DNA of 46,307 nt from positions 1-46,307 of the forward strand of contig RDXX01000058.1 of the NCBI GenBank assembly GCA_004292955.1, in the 5' to 3' direction. The DNA is from Oscillatoriales cyanobacterium. Lineage in GTDB: Bacteria > Cyanobacteriota > Cyanobacteriia > Cyanobacteriales > Microcoleaceae. Positions 32,909 through 41,851 of the stretch are shown one piece after another. The translations under genes and the position numbers were made by a program. Under the pieces are notes generated by a model. The model had not been told where the DNA came from and did no database searches. It saw only the letters and a program-made list of their open reading frames with translations. Position 1 is the first letter of the stretch, and each line of letters starts with the position of its first letter.

Positions 32909-35900
32909 CTAGAAAGCACTTAAACCAGTTTTTTCATCTTCAGCAACAGGCTCAGGTTCTTGAGGCCGTAAAAACTTCCCGAATTGAGCGTACAAAGCTG
33001 GCAAAACTAACAGAGTTAACGCCGTAGAAGTAAACAATCCTCCTAAAACTACGATCGACAAAGGTTGTAATATTTCTTTTCCTGGCCCGCCTTCTAAGAC
33101 TAACGGTGCTAAACCCAAAGCTGAAGTTAAAGCGGTCATTAAAATGGCGTTGAGGCGTTCCATCGAGCCTTTAACAACGGCTTCTTGAAAGGGCATTCCT
33201 TCAGCAAATTTAGAGTTATAGTTGTCTACTAACAGCAAGCCGTTGCGGGTAGCTACGCCGAATAATGTGACAAACCCAACCAGGGAAGCGACGGAAATTA
33301 TACCGCCAGTCAAAGCTACAGCAATTACTCCTCCAACTAAGCCGATCGGCAAATTGATCATAATCATCGCAGTTGAAGCGATCGACTTAACGGACAAGTA
33401 CATCAAGACGGTAATGACCAAAAAGGCGATCGCGCTAAACACCATAATATTCTGCGAAGCCCTTTGTTCCGCCTCAAATTGACCGCCGTACTGGATAAAA
33501 TAACCAAACGGTAACTGCACCTCCCGTTTGACTTTAGCTTGAATTTCATTCACAACCGATCGCAAATCCCTACCTTTCGCATTCGCCGCCGCCACAATCA
33601 GCCGAGAAACATTCTCGCGGTTAATCGTATTTGGGCCCGTACCGTATGTCACAGTCGCAACTTGCGCGAGGGGGATTTTACCCCCCCTTTCATCGCCCCC
33701 TTTATAAGGGGGGAAAAGAGGGGGGGTATCAACCAACAAATTCTGAATAGTTTCTAAGTTATTTCTGGCTTCAGGCTGCAACCAGACAACTAAATCAAAA
33801 GTTTGCTGTGCTTCCAAAACTTGGGATACAACTTTGCCATTTAAAGCTATTTCGATGATTTCTGAAAGTTCTCCAATTTTCAAACCGTATCTCCCCGCAG
33901 CTTGGCGGTTAAACTTAATTTGAATCTGCTGCACCGGCACCTGCGGTTCCAGTTGCAAATCCACAATTCCCTTCACAGTTTTCATTTGCGCTTCAACTTG
34001 AGCACCGATAGTGCGAAGTTGATTCAAATCCGGGCCAAAGATTTTCACAGCAATTTGACTTCTGACACCGGACAAAACCTCATCCATCCGGTGAGAAATA
34101 AAACCGCCGATATTTGGTGCAACTCCCGGCAATTTCGCAAATTCCTGCCGCAAATACTCCAAAGTTTTCGACCGATTTTTCATTCCTTCCTCGCTCAAAC
34201 CAATATCGATGTGAGCTAAATTGACACCCGCAGCATCAGCATCGCCCGGAGCTCTACCCGATCGCACTTGCACGTATTCAAATCTGCGATCGTCCTTAAG
34301 TGCATCTTCCATCGCAAAAGCCGCGCTATCCGTCGTCTCCAAAGACACCCCCGGATAAAGCAGAATCGTATTCACCAAAGTTTGCTCCTGAAACTCCGGC
34401 AAAAACACCCGTCCAAAGGAAGGCAAAATAACTAATGCAGCCACCATGCTAGCAGCAGCTAAAACTAAAATTATCGCCGAATACCGCATTGATAATTGGA
34501 TAAAAAAGTGATAGATGCGCTTGCAAAATCTCGGCAACCAAGGTTCCTTGGCACTCATGCGTTTGTTCGGCAATAAAATAGCACAAAGCGCCGGAGAAAC
34601 GAACAGCGATTCTAAACTAGAAATCACCACAACCACCAAATAAGTAATCCCCATCGGCGTAAAAATTCGCCCTTCTACACCCGGCAAAGTAAAAATCGGC
34701 GAAAACACCACAATCCCAATTACCGTTGCTCCAATTAACGAATCGCGCACCTCTTGAGAGCCATCAAAAATCACATCCATCACCGGGCGCGGATGCCCAG
34801 AAGCCGTATTTTCTCGTAAATTGCGGTAGGTATTTTCAGCATAAACAATCGCATCGTCGATCGCAGTGCCGATCGCCACCGACAAACCACCCAAAGTCAT
34901 CGTATTCAATCCCAAACCCAGCCAATACATCGCCAGCAGCCCGAACAGCCAAGTTAGGAAGAAATCGAGCAAAACCACCGTCAGAGTGCGCCAATTCATC
35001 AAAAACGGGATGAGAATGATGGTGACAATGATACTGCCTTCAACTAAAGCCGATCGCACATTTTCCACCGAAGAGTTGATATACTCTTCCTGCCGGAAAG
35101 TCACTGTCACCTTAATATCCTTAGGTAAAGCTTGCTGTACCTCAGCCATTGCCGCCTCAACCGCCTTCGTTACCGTCGGAGTATCGGCAACGGGCTGTCT
35201 GTTTACCATCACAATCACAGCTTTTTTGCCGTTAAAACTGCCGTTTCCCCGCTTGATTGCAGCACCAATCTTGACATCAGCGACATCACCAATTCTGACG
35301 GGTGTTCCTTGACGAGAGGCGATCGCAGATTGCTGCAAATCTGCCACCGATTCAATCCGCCCCACGCCTCGAATTAACGTTTCTTTATCCGGTGTAATTA
35401 AATAGCCTCCCGGTGCGTTAACATTGGCAGCTTTCGCCGCTTCTGCAACTTGCTGCAAGGACACATTAAAAGCTTTTAACTTAGCAGGTTCGACTAATAC
35501 TTGATACTGTCTTTGTTCGCCACCGTAAGCCACAACTTGAGCAACGCCAGTCACTGCCAAAAGACGATTTGTGACTTGCCAATCAATCAGGCGCCGCACT
35601 TCCATCAACGAAGTAGTTTCTGATGTAAAAGCATAGGTAATTACCAAACCAACCGGAGAAGTTGTCGGAGAAATCTGTGGTGTTTCTACCCCAGCCGGGA
35701 GTTTGCTTTGAGCTTGTTGCAATCTTTCTGTAATCAACTGGCGGGCTTGATATATTTCGGTTCCCCAATCAAAGATTACCTTAACAGCAGAAATGCCGAC
35801 AGCCGAAGACGATCGCACTGCTGTTACTCCCGGAGTTCCGTTAATCGCACTTTCGATCGGGAGTGTTACTAAAGACTCGATTTCTTCCGGTGCGAGGCCC

Positions 35901-36061
35901 GGTGCTTCTGTCTGAATTTCGACTTGCGGCGGCGCAAAAGGTGGGAAGACATCAAGGGACATTTTGGGGATGATATATAATGTCCAAAGACTAATAATAA
36001 TGGTGGCGAGAACGACTAGCCAGCGGCGATTAATTACCCATCTCAGAATAGTGCTGAACAT
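32909..36061 (-). CDS. Heavy-metal efflux RND transporter, CzcA/CusA family
   Basis: This 1050-aa inner-membrane proton-driven pump has TM1 at residues about 10-30 (MFSTILRWVINRRWLVVLATIII). The heavy-metal-type TM4 signature AIGTAIDDAIVYAEN carries the paired Asp and Glu of HME-RND pumps. Porter subdomains (KIPLAQVATV, RENVSRL) and the C-terminal membrane half (ATRNGLLLVDNYNS, TALTSALGLAPLVLEGGPGKE) are complete. It works with the CzcB-like adaptor encoded 527 bp upstream. Codons 33680-33724 add a 15-residue insert, PPLFPPYKGGDERGG, that looks like the translation of a G/C-rich repeat, between NLLVDT and KIPLAQ, where homologues have a short loop. The ATG at 36061 is followed upstream by a heptamer array. 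Confidence 0.93.
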   Translation of the reverse strand: MFSTILRWVINRRWLVVLATIIISLWTLYIIPKMSLDVFPPFAPPQVEIQTEAPGLAPEEIESLVTLPIESAINGTPGVTAVRSSSAVGISAVKVIFDWGTEIYQARQLITERLQQAQSKLPAGVETPQISPTTSPVGLVITYAFTSETTSLMEVRRLIDWQVTNRLLAVTGVAQVVAYGGEQRQYQVLVEPAKLKAFNVSLQQVAEAAKAANVNAPGGYLITPDKETLIRGVGRIESVADLQQSAIASRQGTPVRIGDVADVKIGAAIKRGNGSFNGKKAVIVMVNRQPVADTPTVTKAVEAAMAEVQQALPKDIKVTVTFRQEEYINSSVENVRSALVEGSIIVTIILIPFLMNWRTLTVVLLDFFLTWLFGLLAMYWLGLGLNTMTLGGLSVAIGTAIDDAIVYAENTYRNLRENTASGHPRPVMDVIFDGSQEVRDSLIGATVIGIVVFSPIFTLPGVEGRIFTPMGITYLVVVVISSLESLFVSPALCAILLPNKRMSAKEPWLPRFCKRIYHFFIQLSMRYSAIILVLAAASMVAALVILPSFGRVFLPEFQEQTLVNTILLYPGVSLETTDSAAFAMEDALKDDRRFEYVQVRSGRAPGDADAAGVNLAHIDIGLSEEGMKNRSKTLEYLRQEFAKLPGVAPNIGGFISHRMDEVLSGVRSQIAVKIFGPDLNQLRTIGAQVEAQMKTVKGIVDLQLEPQVPVQQIQIKFNRQAAGRYGLKIGELSEIIEIALNGKVVSQVLEAQQTFDLVVWLQPEARNNLETIQNLLVDTPPLFPPYKGGDERGGKIPLAQVATVTYGTGPNTINRENVSRLIVAAANAKGRDLRSVVNEIQAKVKREVQLPFGYFIQYGGQFEAEQRASQNIMVFSAIAFLVITVLMYLSVKSIASTAMIMINLPIGLVGGVIAVALTGGIISVASLVGFVTLFGVATRNGLLLVDNYNSKFAEGMPFQEAVVKGSMERLNAILMTALTSALGLAPLVLEGGPGKEILQPLSIVVLGGLFTSTALTLLVLPALYAQFGKFLRPQEPEPVAEDEKTGLSAF
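33680..33724 (-). repeat. In-frame repeat insert in the RND pump
   Basis: A 45-bp C/G-rich segment with CCCCCTTTATAAGGGGGG-type symmetry has kept the reading frame. Similar CCCCCTTATTAAGGGGGG cores lie in the family B MITEs (21211-21360, 41675-41822) and at 27187-27220. Confidence 0.72.
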
Positions 36062-36066
36062 TTAAA

Positions 36067-36099
36067 CAGTTGACAGTTGACAGTTGACAGTTGACAGTT
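36067..36099. repeat. Heptamer array (CAGTTGA)
   Basis: Four copies plus a partial one lie directly before the RND pump start codon, inside its 5' leader. A ribosome-binding site is hard to see because of it. The rest of 36062-36365 contains a truncated family C element (about 36180-36262) and a GTAGGGTGCGTCGC repeat. Confidence 0.9.
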
Positions 36100-36365
36100 A
36101 AATAGCCATTCAATCTAGATTGACACCCAAGAATGAAATTAGGATGAAATCGTTTCTCTTTTAAGTCTGATTTATAAGTTATAGCGGTTCTCAGAAAGAT
36201 TCGCGGACGTTGTTGGGCTTCAGCCCTCTTGGTTTAAGGGTTATGTAAGCTGTCAGTAGCTGTAGGGTGCGTCGCCATCTACAATCCTCAAAAAAAACGA
36301 CAATCTCGTAGCGACGCACCTTACAAATCCTTTAAATAACCAATCGAATGTTCATCATAGTTATT

Positions 36366-36548
36366 ATGAAAGCACCCAACAAATACTCACAAACTCTAAA
36401 AAACTTTGGCGAAACAGACTACAATCCAGTCCCGCCAAAGCGCTCAAAACGAGTAATCATGCGCGCTCAGTTCAAAGGGCGTAAAAAACCTATGATGTAT
36501 ATTTGTGATCGAGAAGAATCGCACAGATTTCTAGATGCAGATAAATGA
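36366..36548 (+). CDS. Small basic hypothetical protein
   Basis: This 60-aa frame (MKAPNKYSQTLKNFGETDYNP, then KRSKRVIMRAQFKGRKKPMMYICDREESHRFLDADK) is highly basic and coding-like but has no known domain and no good ribosome-binding site. The ATG at 36366 is preferred to one at 36348. It lies between, and opposite in strand to, the RND pump and adaptor genes and splits that pair. Whether it is expressed is uncertain. Confidence 0.45.
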   Translation: MKAPNKYSQTLKNFGETDYNPVPPKRSKRVIMRAQFKGRKKPMMYICDREESHRFLDADK

Positions 36549-36588
36549 ATCAACTCTCAGACAAGGTGATTACTTGTAAACAAAAATT

Positions 36589-38547
36589 TTACTTTAAACT
36601 CTGGGTTTCTGCCTCCTGGCTTTTAACACGGTGGTTGTCATCATGCGGCAATTCATCTACTTTACTCGCATTGATTGCCACTGCGGAGGTAGAAAAACCA
36701 TTTTTGGCATGACTTTGAGATGCTGCTAGTGCTGGAAATTTGCGCCGTTTTCCCAAAAATACCCCGGCTGTGAAAGTCAAGGATGCGATCGCAATTCCTC
36801 CCCCAACTCCCGCCCACAATAAAGACACAGGCAAATTATTAAAGTTAACCTCTGTTACCTTAGGACTTACCTCTTTCTTTTCCTCGCTTGTTGATGGCTT
36901 ACTACCGCCCCGCAAAGATTGGGCGTAAAGTTGAGGCGCCCGCTGGGTTACAATCAAATCTCCATCGAATAAACCGCTCTTAATTTCTACTAAATCCCCC
37001 GCAGTTTGACCGACTTCAATGTCAACCGCTTGATAAGCATCGCCATTTTGGACGTAAACGGTTTTTTTACCGCTAACATCTACTACCGCTGTACTCGGAA
37101 TTGCTAAAACATTAGTAACATTTTTGTTAGTTAAAATTTCCAACTCAGCAAACAATCCCGGCTTTAACTCGCCGTTACTATTATCTAATTCTGCTTTCAC
37201 TGGGATAACTCGCGTTTCTCCTTGCACGGATGAGCCAATTAAGGTGATTTTTCCCTTGAAAATACGATCGCCCAAATTAGCAACTTTTACCCTGACTTCC
37301 TGGCCCTGTTTTACCTGATTCAAATCTTTTTCGTAAATGTTGGCGGTGGCAAAAACCCGGCTGTCATTTAAGACGCTCATCAACGGTTTTTCAGCGCTTA
37401 CAGACTCTCCTGGGGTGATGGCGCGATCGGCAATCGTACCAGAAATCGGAGCAATTACGGTGACAAGTCCTCGATCGTTCGCAACAGTGCCTAATTGTTG
37501 CAGCCGCGCTTGATAGGCTGCGTCGGCTAAGCGAATGCGCGACTGAGCGACTGCGACGGCAGTTTTGGCGCGTTTGACCTGATTCTCGGCTTCCAGCACT
37601 TCCCGGCGGCTCTGAGCCTTGGTGAGTTGAGCTTTTGCCTCGGCTACCTTGCTTTGGGAATCGCGCAATTCCCGCACCGGCAGATCTACTTCGGCTTGTT
37701 TAATTTCGGTTTCGGCTTTAATAACTTCGGGACGGCTTTTTGCCTTGGCAACATTGGCTTTAGCTTCGGCGAAGTGAGATTGCGACTCTAGCATTGTACG
37801 CCGCGCGATCGCCCCTGACGCAACTAACTCGCGATCGCGATCGAACTGTTCCTTAGCCACAGTCAGTTCAGTTTCCGCCCGCGCTATCTCTGCTTGCGCT
37901 ATTTCAATCTGACGTTGATAATTTTCCTTAGCAACTTTGACAACTGAACGCTGATTGACTAATTCTTGCTCTCGCTTGTACTGTTGAGTTGTTGCTGCTA
38001 ATTGAGTTTGGGCTTGTATTATTTCTGCTTCAGAGATTTGAATTTGGCGATCGTAATTTTCTCGTGCTAGTTTCAAATCGCCTTGTGCTTGCTGCAAATC
38101 TGCCTCAGCTTCCGCTCGTTTCGAGAGAGATTCAACGCGCAACTGTCCTAATTCTGAACTCGACAAAACCGCAACCGGTTGACCTTTTGATACCTTGTCT
38201 CCAGGCTTAACTAACAACTCTACCACTTTGCCAGCTACCGAAGCCGTTACTTCTACCTTTTGGTTTGGCAAAGTTTCAATTTGTCCTGTGGTTTTGATGC
38301 CGATATCTAGTCGCTGTCGGGTAGCCGGAGAGACTTTAATTCCCAACCGTTTTGCTGTTTCGGCATCTACAGAAATAGCAGCAGGAGTTTGAGTTGTTTC
38401 GCCGCTTTGGTGAAATTCATTTCCGTGTCCCGCGTGGGCGAAAACTGCGGTAGGAGAATTTAGCAAAATTAGGCTTAACAAAGTTATTGAAAAGCTGCTA
38501 ATAATTGCCGGAGATTGAGAATATTTGTGAAATATCATCGTTGGCAT
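36589..38547 (-). CDS. RND efflux periplasmic adaptor (CzcB-like membrane fusion protein)
   Basis: This 652-aa adaptor has a signal/anchor segment (residues about 10-38, ending VFAHAGHGNE), a His-rich stretch and a lipoyl/barrel-sandwich half (VEVTASVAGKVVELLVKPGDKVSKGQPVAVL). It has an unusually long alpha-helical hairpin (about 150-360) with several AKAKSRREV-type repeats, then the second lipoyl half (VIAPISGTIADRAITPGESVS) and beta-barrel. A C-terminal hydrophobic helix near residue 600 (LLWAGVGGGIAIASLTFTAGVFLG) is followed by a basic cytosolic tail, which is atypical of CzcB. A GTG at 38574 is a possible alternative start. It is the adaptor for the downstream RND pump; no outer-membrane TolC gene is nearby. 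Confidence 0.88.
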   Translation of the reverse strand: MPTMIFHKYSQSPAIISSFSITLLSLILLNSPTAVFAHAGHGNEFHQSGETTQTPAAISVDAETAKRLGIKVSPATRQRLDIGIKTTGQIETLPNQKVEVTASVAGKVVELLVKPGDKVSKGQPVAVLSSSELGQLRVESLSKRAEAEADLQQAQGDLKLARENYDRQIQISEAEIIQAQTQLAATTQQYKREQELVNQRSVVKVAKENYQRQIEIAQAEIARAETELTVAKEQFDRDRELVASGAIARRTMLESQSHFAEAKANVAKAKSRPEVIKAETEIKQAEVDLPVRELRDSQSKVAEAKAQLTKAQSRREVLEAENQVKRAKTAVAVAQSRIRLADAAYQARLQQLGTVANDRGLVTVIAPISGTIADRAITPGESVSAEKPLMSVLNDSRVFATANIYEKDLNQVKQGQEVRVKVANLGDRIFKGKITLIGSSVQGETRVIPVKAELDNSNGELKPGLFAELEILTNKNVTNVLAIPSTAVVDVSGKKTVYVQNGDAYQAVDIEVGQTAGDLVEIKSGLFDGDLIVTQRAPQLYAQSLRGGSKPSTSEEKKEVSPKVTEVNFNNLPVSLLWAGVGGGIAIASLTFTAGVFLGKRRKFPALAASQSHAKNGFSTSAVAINASKVDELPHDDNHRVKSQEAETQSLK

Positions 38548-38740
38548 TTTCCAGGAAATGAGGTTGAGTGCCACAGGCTTAGCGGTTGGTATTTTGCCAA
38601 AAGAAGTAAGTCAACCGAATTAACCGGAGCTACTTATTAGCATTTTTCAAGAAACGACTGCTAAGCAATGACCAAGAGCTAAAATTTATCTCCTCAACCT
38701 AGTCTTTCACTGCCAAATGAAATTAGGATGAAATTTCGGC

Positions 38741-38935
38741 TCAGCAGCCCAGATACCCTCCAGATTCTAAAATCCGAAGATAAGTTTTACCTAATCCCAA
38801 GGAATTGCGCTGTAGATTTTTTGCTCGTTTCTCAAGTTCTTTCGCTTCAAGTTTCTTTGTTAAAATGCTCATGAACTCGTCCCCGGCTGCCTTTGATTTA
38901 TGAGTTGTGTTTGATTCCAAGCTGTTCAAGATCAT
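38741..38935 (-). CDS. Small hypothetical protein
   Basis: This 64-aa ORF (MILNSLESNTTHKSKAAGDEFMS, then ILTKKLEAKELEKRAKNLQ, then RNSLGLGKTYLRILESGG) has no recognised domain. It has a good AGGGG ribosome-binding site 7 nt before the ATG. It is helix-rich and charged. It lies upstream of the adaptor gene in the same direction but is unlikely to be linked to it. Confidence 0.4.
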   Translation of the reverse strand: MILNSLESNTTHKSKAAGDEFMSILTKKLEAKELEKRAKNLQRNSLGLGKTYLRILESGGYLGC

Positions 38936-39360
38936 TGACTACCCCTGTATATAGCTTTGTAGTGATTCTCATACTTTAGAGGTAGCGCTGCTGAATTGTC
39001 TACAGTATTTTTACGTAAAAAATGAAATGATGTGAATTCAGACAACTTCTGACAGCCCTGTTCGAGCTATATTAATGTTATACGAAGGTTGTTACCACTT
39101 TTTTATTAGCTAGATTTCAGGCTTTTGTGAAGCAATTATTTCCTGAACAATTGACACCCTGTGATTCCTATCACTTGTTTTGTGTTGTGGCTTGGTGTCA
39201 CATATTGCTTGGTGGAGCTAAATTACTGCTTGTACTAAGCTTGGTGCCACTCTTTCCTTTGCTCAATTTCTGCTTGTTCCGAATTCAAAATTTATTGATC
39301 TAATTTCTTTGTTTCCGGCTGTTTCGACTTTTTGAAAGTATCTTCAGCCATCAATAAAGT

Positions 39361-39483
39361 GGGTGCATCTGGTTTTTGAAGAGGGCAAAGCATGACCGGA
39401 TATAAGTTATTAGTTATAATCCCATATTGATTGCGGTCATGCTTCGCCCCTACAGATATATTTGCTTGCATTGAGATGCACTC
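39361..39483. mobile_element. MITE-like element, family A, copy 3
   Basis: It begins GGGTGCATCTGG and ends GAGATGCACTC. It is in the opposite orientation to copies 1 and 2 and shares the GCATGACCG...CGGTCATGC core. No host gene is interrupted. Confidence 0.78.
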
Positions 39484-39522
39484 AATAAAGCTTCTTCGCG
39501 GTGGAGAATAATCGCAGTTTTT

Positions 39523-39680
39523 CAGTATATAGTGGAGCGAGCGAAAGATTCGCGGACGATAGGGCATAGGGCATAGGGCATAGGGCATAGGGCATAGGGC
39601 ATAGGGCATAGGGCATAGGGCATAGGGCATAGGGCATAAGGCATACCTCACTTTTTTGAGAACCGCTGTATAGTGGAGCG
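39523..39680. mobile_element. Family C element carrying a heptamer array
   Basis: Degenerate family C ends (ATATAGTGGAGCGAGCGAAAG and CTTTTTTGAGAACCGCTGTATA) flank an array of 11 perfect AGGGCAT units plus one variant (39561-39644). The usual GGGCTTTAGCCC core is missing, so the array occupies its place. Confidence 0.7.
39561..39644. repeat. Heptamer array (AGGGCAT)x11+1
   Basis: This is the longest heptamer array in the window. Its reverse-strand translation (ALCPMPY repeated) gives an artefactual open frame of 138 codons. Confidence 0.95.
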
Positions 39681-39860
39681 AGCTAAAGATGAAGTATTGA
39701 CCAATCAATCCCTCAATCCCTCAATCCCTCAATCCCTCAATCTAAAATCTAAAATCTAAACTTCTGCCTCATCTTTTTGATAAAGACTATACAAGGGGCG
39801 GGTTAAGCAAGCCAACTTCCAGACAACAGATAATTCCCGTACAAAACCCGCCCTCTTAAA

Positions 39861-40826
39861 TTAGCCTCCCCAAACTTTCTTCAAAACCTCTTGAGGAGAA
39901 ATGTCAGCCATTTTACCAGTAGGAGATTTAATTCCCAAAAAGCGATCGCTCTTGGGCAGCAATTTTGCAGGTTCAGTCGGGCCGAACAAAGCTATTGTAT
40001 AAGTTTGAACCGCCACAGCTAAGTGCATCGGCGCACTGTCAGTACACATCATCAAATTAGCAGCAGCAATGGTGGCCGCCAACTTGCCGACATCATCCGG
40101 CGAGATAACTTTTACACTCGGACAGAGTTCGACTAACTTTTTCACGAAGGCTTCATCTTCGGGCCCTTTCACCACCACAACGGGTAAATTTGGCTGCCGC
40201 TGCTGGCAGTCTTTGATGATTTGCTGCCAGTTGTCTATTGGGTAAATTTTGTCAATACCTTTAGACAAAGCTAGCTGACTCGAACCGCCGTGAATTAGAA
40301 TGTAACCGCTTTCTTTGATTCCCAACCGCTGCTGTTCGGCTTCCGCCCACTGAATATCCTGTTTTGGTACACTAATTGCGATCGCAGGACTTGGATTGTT
40401 AATGTTGAATCCTTGGAGCAAATCGTGGTACATTGAAGCCGCGTACTGGTCTGTTTTCAGAGGTACCGAATCGGTAAGAAATCGAGCGCCGTTGGTTCCA
40501 GAATACCCAACTCTCTGGGGAATGCCTGTCAGCCACAGCAGAAGTCCTACAGTCCACCGCTGGCCGAGAGAAACAACTGCTTCGTATTCGCGATCGCGAA
40601 TTACGCCCAGTAAATTTCCCAAATCAGCCATCGCATTGCGATCTTTGAAATTGTACGTCAAGACTTCTTTGACAGACTTGCAGACTCGGTAAGCGCCCTT
40701 CGCCCTCGGTTCCACGATGACATCAATCTGAGCCTCTGGATAAGACTGCTTGAGGTCATCAAGGGTAGGGAAAAATAAAATTTGGTCGCCAATCCCGCCT
40801 GGGACAAGTGCTAGTATTCGCATCAT
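39861..40826 (-). CDS. Glycosyltransferase family 9 protein
   Basis: This 321-aa protein belongs to GT9 (ADP-heptose:LPS heptosyltransferase-like). The N-terminal VPGGIGDQILFFPTL is the family's conserved acceptor/donor-site loop; LIHGGSSQLALSKG and the C-terminal TDSAPMHLAVAVQTYTIALFGPTEPAKL are the expected nucleotide-sugar-binding region. It probably adds a sugar to LPS core or another surface glycan at the inner face of the plasma membrane. The start is ATG at 40826 with a second ATG next to it. It diverges from ispD across a 167-bp gap. Confidence 0.9.
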   Translation of the reverse strand: MMRILALVPGGIGDQILFFPTLDDLKQSYPEAQIDVIVEPRAKGAYRVCKSVKEVLTYNFKDRNAMADLGNLLGVIRDREYEAVVSLGQRWTVGLLLWLTGIPQRVGYSGTNGARFLTDSVPLKTDQYAASMYHDLLQGFNINNPSPAIAISVPKQDIQWAEAEQQRLGIKESGYILIHGGSSQLALSKGIDKIYPIDNWQQIIKDCQQRQPNLPVVVVKGPEDEAFVKKLVELCPSVKVISPDDVGKLAATIAAANLMMCTDSAPMHLAVAVQTYTIALFGPTEPAKLLPKSDRFLGIKSPTGKMADISPQEVLKKVWGG

Positions 40827-40993
40827 AAACGATCGGGCTATTATCTATCGAGGTAGCTCTCAGCGATCGGCTTTCAGCTATCAGCTTATAGTATTTTAAG
40901 ACGTTAAAAGCTACTGGCTGACAGCAAAACAACTGACTGAAAATTACAGGACGCTTTTAATATATACCTAGTTGGGTGAAGAAGGGTTAGTTA

Positions 40994-41692
40994 ATGCACT
41001 TATTAATTCCTGCGGCGGGTTCGGGGCGACGGATGGGTAGTCAGCGGAACAAACTGCTGCTGACTTTGCTGGAAAAACCTTTGCTGAGTTGGACTTTGGC
41101 CGCCGCTGAAGCTTCGCAGCAGATTAGCTGGATCGGCATTATGGGCCAGCCTGAAGATTTTCCTGATTTTAAGGCAATTCTGGGCGATTTAGCTTTGCTC
41201 AAGCCCGTGGAACTGATTCAAGGAGGGGCTACCAGGCAAGAGTCAGTTTACAACGGTTTGCAGGCCTTGCCGCCAAATGCCGATCGCGTGTTGATTCACG
41301 ACGGCGCCAGGTGTTTAGCAACTCCTGAATTGTTCGATCGATCTTCAGCAGCTCTCTTAAGCTGTCCGGGCTTGATTGTCGCCGTCCCGGTCAAGGATAC
41401 GATTAAGGTGGTGGATGAGTCTAGAATCGTGCGAGACACACCGGACAGAAGCAATTTATGGGCAGCCCAGACTCCCCAAGGATTTGAAGTGAAATTGTTA
41501 AAGCAGTGTCACCAACAAGGGCGGGAGAAAGGTTGGGAAGTTACAGACGATGCAGCTTTGTTTGAAAAATGCGGTTTACCAGTGCAAATTGTGGAGGGGG
41601 AAGAGACAAATTTAAAAGTTACAACGCCCGTTGATTTGGCGTTAGCTGAATTCATTTTGCGGCAGAGAACAGATAATACCAATTTAATGTGA
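40994..41692 (+). CDS. ispD: 2-C-methyl-D-erythritol 4-phosphate cytidylyltransferase
   Basis: This 232-aa enzyme performs the CTP-dependent step of the MEP isoprenoid pathway, converting MEP to CDP-ME. The nucleotide loop PAAGSGRRMG (residues 6-15), the GGATRQESVYNGL motif, HDGARCL and TPQGF are all present. The start is ATG at 40994. The last codons (NTNLM) and the TGA come from the family B MITE at 41675, so the natural end was extended or replaced; the core fold is intact. The product feeds carotenoid, phytol and quinone synthesis. Confidence 0.96.
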   Translation: MHLLIPAAGSGRRMGSQRNKLLLTLLEKPLLSWTLAAAEASQQISWIGIMGQPEDFPDFKAILGDLALLKPVELIQGGATRQESVYNGLQALPPNADRVLIHDGARCLATPELFDRSSAALLSCPGLIVAVPVKDTIKVVDESRIVRDTPDRSNLWAAQTPQGFEVKLLKQCHQQGREKGWEVTDDAALFEKCGLPVQIVEGEETNLKVTTPVDLALAEFILRQRTDNTNLM

Positions 41693-41822
41693 AGTTGCAC
41701 ATATCTCGATCCCCCTAAATCCCCCTTAAGAAGGGGGACTTTGAGCGGAATCTTGTCCCCCCCTTATTAAGGGGGGTTAGGGGGGATCGGATTCGGGAGC
41801 AGCCTCATAAAAAATTGGTATA
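41675..41822. mobile_element. MITE-like element, family B, copy 2
   Basis: The ends ATACCAATTTAATGTGA and AAAAAATTGGTAT match copy 1 (21211-21360). Its first bases overlap the end of ispD. Confidence 0.8.
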
Positions 41823-41851
41823 AGAGTAAATAAAATTTGTTGACTATTTTT

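Larger units (their letters stand above)
38936..39860. other. 925-bp gene-free, repeat-filled gap
   Basis: No convincing gene is seen. 38936-39290 is AT-rich and has no recognised feature. The rest holds the family A MITE copy 3, a family C element carrying a heptamer array (39523-39680), a period-8 CAATCCCT array with a (TCTAAAA) tail (39706-39760) and a GGGCGGGTT/AACCCGCCC stem (39796-39853) after the glycosyltransferase stop. Confidence 0.7.

Noticed and set aside
39561..39644. Possible CRISPR array
   Set aside because: Units are 7 bp without spacers and no cas gene is present; it is a simple heptamer array.
39292..39708. 138-aa reverse ORF rich in ALCPMPY repeats
   Set aside because: It is the translation of the AGGGCAT heptamer array and flanking family C and A elements; there is no independent protein signature.
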